DNA of 64,000 bases, from positions 4,216,001 to 4,280,000 of the forward strand of contig JYIP02000003.1 in the NCBI GenBank assembly GCA_001051155.2, read 5' to 3'. This document shows, piece by piece, positions 58,201 through 64,000 of this stretch. Position numbers and translations under genes: made by a program. The number at the start of each line of letters is the position of its first letter. Position 1 is the stretch's first letter. The DNA comes from Chrysoporthe austroafricana (Eukaryota; Ascomycota; Sordariomycetes; Diaporthales; Cryphonectriaceae). Under the pieces are notes generated by a model. That model was not told where the DNA came from. It made no database searches and worked only from the letters and a program-made list of their open reading frames with translations.

Positions 58201-58275
58201 TATGGCCGGACATCGCTTTCGTGGGCTGCAGAAAAGGGGCATGAACGAATCGTAAAACTGCTTGCTACAAGCTAA
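55268..58275 (+). CDS. Zinc-finger and ankyrin-repeat protein
   Basis: Three exons (55268-55571, 55627-56566, 56685-58275) join in phase to 944 residues. The N-terminal ~130 residues match the LARFSLWAANMGIFDSARASL and SLDYRLRDAS helical module found at the start of many fungal NLR- and ankyrin-associated proteins. A cluster of Cys/His pairs spans roughly 410-575 (CPYCCLALPNR, CLFENC, MKQHAMRWTC, HLRTEH, GCPLCG), suggesting several C2H2-like fingers. An acidic, Ser-rich linker follows. The C-terminus is an array of about six ankyrin units of ~35 residues (for example KYFGQTPLFRAAENGHEGVV). The units are nearly identical at DNA level. The stop at 58273-58275 lies where the array decays into AT-rich sequence. 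Divergently paired with the subtilase fusion. Confidence 0.82.
57750..58272 (+). repeat. Near-identical 105-base ankyrin repeats
   Basis: About five to six tandem units of 105 bases encode the ankyrin array. Most differences between units are single bases or a few residues, so the repeats were homogenised recently. Confidence 0.88.
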
Positions 58276-58330
58276 ATTAATATTAATTGAGAAAATATTG
58301 AAAGAATAGCTTTAGCCAATTAATTTACGC
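58262..58330 (+). repeat. Decayed ankyrin unit after the stop codon
   Basis: Sequence across and past the stop still aligns with a repeat unit, best with the one at 57955-58010, but with G-to-A and C-to-T changes and small deletions. The stop TAA aligns with CAA (Gln) of intact units. It looks like an array end eroded by transitions. Confidence 0.55.
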
Positions 58331-58707
58331 CTTTTTTTTTCTTTTGATGAAAAGACAGTATAAAACTGCACAAGTATTGTTATGGTGAGTCATTATTAGT
58401 GCGCGGGCATAGGCAACCTCTCTTTAAGCATTGCTTTTCTGACTTAGTCCCTGCTCCGGTTTTAGTGATCGTGTTGTAGCAGGGACTCTATTTCTAGTCT
58501 AGTATTACTATATTGAAAACTCCGACTAATGTAGATACAAAAAGATTTGTAGCAGGAAATTACCAAGCATTTGAATACACATCTGATCAAGCTTGCTCCC
58601 TTCATGCACGACATTGGCTATTCTCTAATATCCCCGTTAGTGGGGTGATAGTTGGCGAACCTGTGCTTATGTTCTAGTATCACACCAGCATGCTTAATAT
58701 CTCGCTC

Positions 58708-60356
58708 TCAGATAAAATCAGACTCCAAATCGTGTTGCTGCTGACTCGAGTGATCCTTCGCATCTAGAAGATATGAAGGCATGGGGATATTCATTTTTGT
58801 ACCACTGACATTGAGGCGCTCTTTGGTGCTTACATATTGATCGCTTTTCATAAGACTGAATGACATGACTGAGATATCGACTGGAGTCTTCAGTTTGATG
58901 TTGACTAGGATCTCGTGTGGAGCAAGTCGTGCGTCTACAACTTTCTTTTCGTGACTTGAAGCCTTAGATTCTGCTGGATGGCTTAAAATACTGATTCATA
59001 CTTTAAGGTAACTTGAAATGTTTTTTGCTATCATGTGCGAGTTACCGGTGCCCTCTCTATTAGCAGACTTCATCGCTGTGTTTCTCCTGTGGGAGTAGTC
59101 CATTCTGTGGCTATCCTTCCTATGGGTGCTGCTCTAGTGCTCGCCCTGACTTGACAGCATGCCCGTCCTCCATTTATATTTACTATTCAGCGACGGCGGC
59201 CCAGCCTTGCGTAACAACTCTGTCACCTCCTCTGCTGAGGCACACCTAATCAATTCAATATCAACAATATCCAAGACAAATGGCGTAAACAATAACGCCA
59301 ATCCGTCGAAAAAGGATGCCTAAGTGCCTAGGTAAGAAGAAATGAGCTGGATGCCAGCATTGTGCAATTGAACTCACCTGCGCCGTGCTAAGTGTGGTAT
59401 TGAGTTCTTCCCATCCAACCCCGACAGAACTATTGTTGATAAGCACATTGCTCTCGTACTTTTCTTTATTGCTTTTAGATCCAAGCTCGTTGCAAAGCGT
59501 GACAAAAGCTGTGAATTGATCCCTCGGAATAGTTCCACTATAGTCAGCTGAGTTTGATGAGGGCAACTCCTCGAGGGGGATAATTGGTGGACCGAACACA
59601 ATCCTGGTTGGACAGTTCTGCGGACGCCAGCTGTTACATTTGGACACAATTCGATAGGCTTGCCGCAGATACTCCTCGTCTTCATCGGTCCTGTCGGCGC
59701 TCTCTGTCTTGCTCACTATCTGTGTCGTCCGCATGCTCTGAAACAATAAGGAACACATCCCATGTGCTTGCATCTCTTCCGAATCAATATCGCCCCCAGT
59801 GATTCCAACAGGCTGAGCAAGGCTAGTATGTCGCTGTACCAGAATGGCGAGAGCCACACGCATGACGTCGGTTGTCAGAGCCGGGGCTAGCTGGTCAACG
59901 TACGGGAATGAGCCGAGCCGCAGCATGCATCGATACAACAGAGGCCGCGCAGTCTCCACTTTGGCGTGCAGCCCACTCGGTATAAACATGGCAAGGAATT
60001 CTGCCAAATTTGTCTCTGTCCAGCCTTCGGGTTCACATGTTAGTTAAACGATCACTCGTTGGTAATGACTTGCCTCTCGGATTTTTACAAGTAAAGCCCT
60101 CTTTCGTAGTCCCAAATTTGCACGTCACAACCTCCAGCCATTCTGCCTCTGGTGGGAAGATGCAGCAGCCGCCAAAGAGATCATTGAAGCGCTGTTTGAA
60201 CTGTTCTATTGCTGGATTAGTACTTCTCATCATCTCATATGTTTCGCTACTACCATACCAGCTGTTGTTACCTCGACCCAGGACGGCGTATCGACAGCTC
60301 GCTTTCTCGAAGACAGTAATTGTCCCATGTCTTGGAAAGCCGTGCCTAGATGTCAT
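58708..60356 (-). CDS. Uncharacterised fungal protein, five-exon model
   Basis: Five exons (60356-60074, 60024-59378, 59319-59151, 59075-59046, 58970-58708) keep phase to 463 residues. Exon 1 reads RYAVLGRGNNSWYGSSETYEMM, then FNDLFGGCCIFPPEAEW. It joins through a GC-AG intron (GCAAGT donor) to GWTETNLAEFLAMFIPSGLHAKVETARP. A helical region continues through LLYRCMLRLGSFPY, then FFDGLALLFTPFVLDIVDIELI. The last exon has KTPVDISVMSFSLMKSDQY and a hydrophilic tail. No known domain or signal peptide was recognised. The two middle introns (about 75 bases each) remove a TAG and a TGA that would otherwise interrupt a single frame; one uses a weak GTCAGG donor, so a pseudogene with two nonsense changes is the alternative. 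Confidence 0.55.
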
Positions 60357-61735
60357 CAAAAAGTGTAACTGGGGATATTGGAATGTGGTAGATTGTATGT
60401 GTGGGAGAGGTCGGTCCTAGAATGGTGGGAATGAAAGTCAAAGGTGTATCTCGATACGCAGGAAGATGTGGCACGGAGCCCGTTATAAAGATAACAGGCT
60501 TTTCATATAATATGGGGGCAGGGAGTACTGACTGTCCTGTAAGCGGGATCCCCGTCAATGTGGAGGCCAGCCCGCTCCGCCACCTCCAACCTCACTTTCG
60601 CAAGGATTATGCAAGACTGCCACGGCTTACTGGGCTAACTAGAGATTTTGCGAATTTGTATATAGCTTTGTATAAGGTATACAATTAAGTAACAGCTACT
60701 TCTAGACCTACCCAGGCCGATTAATATTCCATTAGTCCGGGTCAGTTCGCCATGAATAATTTTGAAGGGGCCTTGGGCCGAATTGACCAAAGAGCCGCCT
60801 AAAGGATTGGAGTAGGATTATTCAATTGTGTGTTTTGACGGGCTCTGAGGGATGACCCAGAGTCCAAGCGAGTACCTAAGTAGATTCGTGTGCTTTGGTT
60901 ATCAACAACTCGACCTAGCCTAGATCAGGCGTCCGAAACATCAGGTTCAACAGCTTATTGTGCGATAATAAAACAGGACAAAAAATAGCATTGGAGCAGC
61001 TTCACGTTGTATTGCGGGTGGGAACTTTGCGGTGTAAGCTGCCAGAATACCATTTCCCAGCCTTCTTCTATTCCTACGCCGCCAATTGTGGGACTGAGAC
61101 TGGCCAAAGCACTATCATGACCCACTTTCACCACATGAACAGAACCAGTTCATTAGGACGCGTAAACTCCAAATGAACTTGGAGGGGGGGGGGGTGGAGA
61201 AATATCAGGGTAAGCTGATGCACGCATCAGCGATTCGCTTTTGCACGTTTTCTCCGCAACTGGGTCGGCCCCAGGCCGGTCTGGAACTGATGGGTAAGCT
61301 GTTGATGAGACTGCTCAATCCTCAAGGCATCTAACCCACCCAGTCAGTATCCATAATCAATGTGGACTTCTGCTTGGATTATCGAACTCCTAGCTGAGAC
61401 CGGCCTGAGTGAATCTCACGGTCATGGAAAGTAAGACAGATGGACCAACAGCGGTCCCAGGCCGGCCCGGGACTGATGAAACGCTATTACAGCGTCCTGG
61501 AGACAGCCCCATTAAGTCTCTATTCTAAGGAAGTTGTCTTAGAAGTAATTACAACATCCAGGGTCATCTTCGCTGGTTATAAAATCCAGACATACCCAAG
61601 TGCGATCGAGATCCTGTCCATGATAAAACATCCAACAACACTCTTATCTTGAATTCAAATCATATTAAGCCTAGAGCTCTTTCAACTTCTCTTTTGAGCG
61701 CATCTTGAAAATTTCATTGCTATTCGTCTTCCATC
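60357..61735. other. Intergenic with diverged direct repeats
   Basis: No supported gene. It holds two diverged copies of an AGGCCGG...GGACTGATG-type motif (about 61272 and 61455) and a run of nine to ten Gs near 61185. Confidence 0.55.
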
Positions 61736-62406
61736 ATGCAGCCTGTCAAACTCTTGTTCGCTGTAATTTCTCTTTTTTTCTCTTGCTGTGGCCGGTAGTG
61801 CCATTGTCAAGAGAACTGATAGTCGTGGTGCGGATAATTACGCGGTTCTGGAGGCAGCCATGAAGGCTAAAGGCAAAACCCCTGAGCTTGGTAAGCGTTA
61901 CGCGCTGTACGAAGCCTGGGCTATGGCCGATCAGTGGACGTGCTTCAAATCCTTTGCGCACGTCGCCTTGGTGGTCGGTTCGGTTGTACAAAGTGACGGC
62001 AAACTCGAGTTTAAGAAATCACAGTTCGAAATGCGCAAGACGGGCGACCAATCCGATTCCAGCGGCTTGGGCAATGGTGAGCCGACAATGTCGAAATATG
62101 AGGAGAATTGGTGGAGCAACTATTACATGGACTCCACCACGAACACATGGACCGAGAACGCCAGAAAGCACGATTACACGTATGCTGGTGAAGTTGGTGG
62201 AGACTCTTTTCTCGACATTAGGGAACTTGGTAAGTCTGGCTAGATTGGGTCTCTACTTTACTCAACTCACACATAATTGTGCACAAACTCACAGTCTCAC
62301 AGGCAAGGATTATTGCAAGGATCCCAAAACCGCAAAGTATAATGCGGTGACAAACAACTGCCAAACATACGCCCATGCGTTGTATAACGAAATTAAAAAG
62401 CAATAA
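61736..62406 (+). pseudogene. Small secreted-type protein gene with frameshift in signal peptide
   Basis: An ATG at 61736 opens a typical signal peptide (MQPVKLLFAVISL), but the frame soon meets TAG at 61796. The rest of the protein lies in another frame from about 61788 and is open to a donor at 62230. It then splices in phase to 62303-62406. A run of seven Ts at 61773-61779 sits where the frames would have to join, and a one-base change there would reconcile them. The downstream part starts with a SAIVKR site like a Kex2 processing motif and has few cysteines (WTCFK, DYCKD, NNCQTY). It resembles a small secreted fungal protein with no recognised domain. It could be a fresh pseudogene, a sequencing error or a slippage-prone gene. 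Confidence 0.6.
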
Positions 62407-62933
62407 GCATTTTCTCAAAACGAATTGGTGCTCCGGGGAGGGCCAAGCACATTCGCTAGATATAGTCTATACGGTTACTTTAGATAAGTGTCTGTACCGG
62501 AAAATAGGCAACACCTCTATAAGTAGAATTTGTGCTGGCACACTTTACAATATATTACACTATTGGCGACAGTTTACGTGGTGAAATAATTACAACTTGA
62601 AATGCATAGCCAGTTGATCTTCTCCGAGTTCACTAGTGAAACAAGAATCTCACTTCTTAAGCCATGTCATTGAAAACATCCTCTTGCCCTAATTGCATAA
62701 CACGGAGGACGAAATGTTTAAGAAAGTTTCCCATGTCTTGGCTGAGGAATTTCCCTGTGCACACCGGTCATGAACTCAAAATATAGGAAGTAAATTGGCT
62801 GATCATCCTTGGATTTTTTCAGCATCACGGTTGTCTATGATACTAAAAGCCACTGACTTCGTAATCTATTATAGCATCATGATGATCATGCTTTGTGATC
62901 CCGACGTAGACAGGAAACGGACGCCCCACTCCT
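62407..62933. other. Intergenic, convergent 3' flanks
   Basis: No gene seen; AT-richer than the neighbouring coding DNA. Confidence 0.65.
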
Positions 62934-63931
62934 CTACTTCTCGTATCCGTCGCCCGATTGGTTGTTTCTGAACGCATGAGTTCTTCGCTTCTGGACACAT
63001 TCGACAATAAATTCGAAGAACCAGTAGGACATGGACAGCACCATCAGCGCGAAAGCAGCCCACGTCAAGGCAGCCAGCTTCATGTTGGAGATGACCTCCA
63101 GCCCGATCTCATCACCTCCGTTCTGCTGTATCTGTTCGGCAATGATCCGTGGACCTATCGTCGCAACTAGGCTCGACGCAAGTAGGAGGAGTGCAGCCCA
63201 AAAGGTGAGAGATAGGTTGAGGAAAGACAGGGAGCGGCCAGCATGTGGGATGAGGATAAAGGCTATGAGGGAAGTGAGCATGGCCAGCCCCGTCAGGCCG
63301 ACACTCGCGATGAATACCGCCGCGAGGGCCTTTGCGATCTTAGGCACGAGGTCGAGCTTCTGCTTGACCGAGTCGGAGACGCCGAGCGAGGAGAGAGTGA
63401 AGTTGAAGGGCCCGAGACTGAGCTCCTCGTTAAGCTTGGCCGTGAAGTTGTACGCCGCTGTCGATTTAAATATTAGTTCCAGCCGCACGATTTACCTCTT
63501 AGAGCTACAAGCTACGTCTCATGGGATGTATAGGGCTAGCACTTGCCGAAATCCATGGGTGTCGTGCAGTTCGTCACATTGTGTGTGGCGCCCGGCGTCG
63601 TCGCGTTGGGTGAGAAGTCTCCCTGGCAGAAGTCCATAGCGTGGACTGTGTAGAATTCGCCGATTCCCAGCTCTTGTGCCAGCGTGTCGGCGATCTCGCC
63701 GGTCAACGCGCCCTCCAAGGCGCTCGCTACCGACGCAGGAATGGTCACACCGTCTATGCTGCCACTGTTGATAATACTCTGAACAGCACTTGAGCCCAGC
63801 GCAGACGTGTTGAAAGTGATGACATTGTAGTCCTCCATGAATCCCCTCTTGTATCCTGCGAGTAAGGACAACAGGGAGAGTATGAAAGCTGCGATGGAGA
63901 AAACGAGCGGGACCCCGATGAGAAGCTTCAT
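62934..63931 (-). CDS. SUR7/PalI-type cortical membrane protein
   Basis: Two exons (63931-63547 and 63457-62934) give 302 residues. An N-terminal span (LLIGVPLVFSIAAFILSLLSLLAG) is followed by a long extracellular loop with NATT, NVTNCTT and other N-glycosylation sites and a conserved-looking MDFCQGDFSPN segment. Three more spans follow: ALAAVFIASVGLTGLAML, NLSLTFWAALLLLASSL and LAALTWAAFALMVLSMSYW. A short cytosolic tail ends the protein. Four spans with a Cys-bearing first loop fit the SUR7/PalI family of eisosome and cell-cortex proteins. The intron is best read as GC-AG, with donor GCAAGT at 63546; a GTGCTA donor two bases further on breaks phase with every usable acceptor. The start at 63931 was chosen as the ATG just before the first span. 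Confidence 0.75.
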
Positions 63932-64000
63932 GGTGGAGGTTGTGCCGTCAATCGATAACTCGGGTATGAGGAGGAGAATCAAGGAAAGACAAAAAAAGAT

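Noticed and set aside
1..64000. CRISPR array, phage or bacterial operon
   Set aside because: Spliced genes, fungal protein families and no regularly spaced repeats with unique spacers; the minisatellites have no spacers.

Overview
The window reads as nuclear DNA of a filamentous ascomycete (Pezizomycotina, most like a Sordariomycete). Genes are split by short GT-AG introns of about 50-230 bases, sit on both strands, and encode typical fungal proteins (YPI1, GEP3, HUL4, GET2, SUR7 family, HET and F-box remnants, DUF3712, DUF7580). Gene models below were joined by hand from donor and acceptor sites, reading-frame phase and recalled family motifs. No alignment or database search was run.

Layout. 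1-5.4 kb is GC-rich DNA with microsatellites and no supported gene. 5.4-14.9 kb is a housekeeping block: YPI1 (PP1 regulator), GEP3 (circularly permuted mitochondrial GTPase), a mitochondrial ribosomal protein and a HUL4-type HECT ubiquitin ligase. 14.9-22.5 kb is gene-poor and decayed, with two minisatellites, a broken F-box gene and the frameshifted 3' end of a HET-domain gene. 22.5-25.8 kb holds a DUF3712 gene and a zinc polyol/alcohol dehydrogenase whose model needs a 5-base exon. 27.5-42.3 kb is dense and conserved: eS10, SDE2, COX12, an MLRQ-type complex I subunit, an RRM protein, SEC31, a KHDC4-like KH protein and a bHLH factor. After a 3.3-kb gene-free stretch come a TMEM135-like membrane protein and GET2 (45.6-49.3 kb).

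49.4-62.4 kb looks accessory. It has an 814-base inverted-repeat element with TA flanks, a 240-residue fungal protein of unknown role, a DUF7580-subtilase fusion with an intact triad, a divergent zinc-finger/ankyrin protein with nearly identical repeats, an uncharacterised five-exon gene, and a small secreted-type gene with a frameshift in its signal peptide. The window closes with a SUR7/PalI-type membrane protein.

Functional links. Mitochondrial genes occur in divergent pairs sharing short promoters (GEP3/mL61 and COX12/MLRQ). SDE2, the RRM protein and the KH protein all point to pre-mRNA processing. SEC31 and GET2 serve the early secretory pathway. The DUF7580-subtilase/ankyrin pair has features of fungal self/non-self recognition loci and is the best candidate for an undescribed system.
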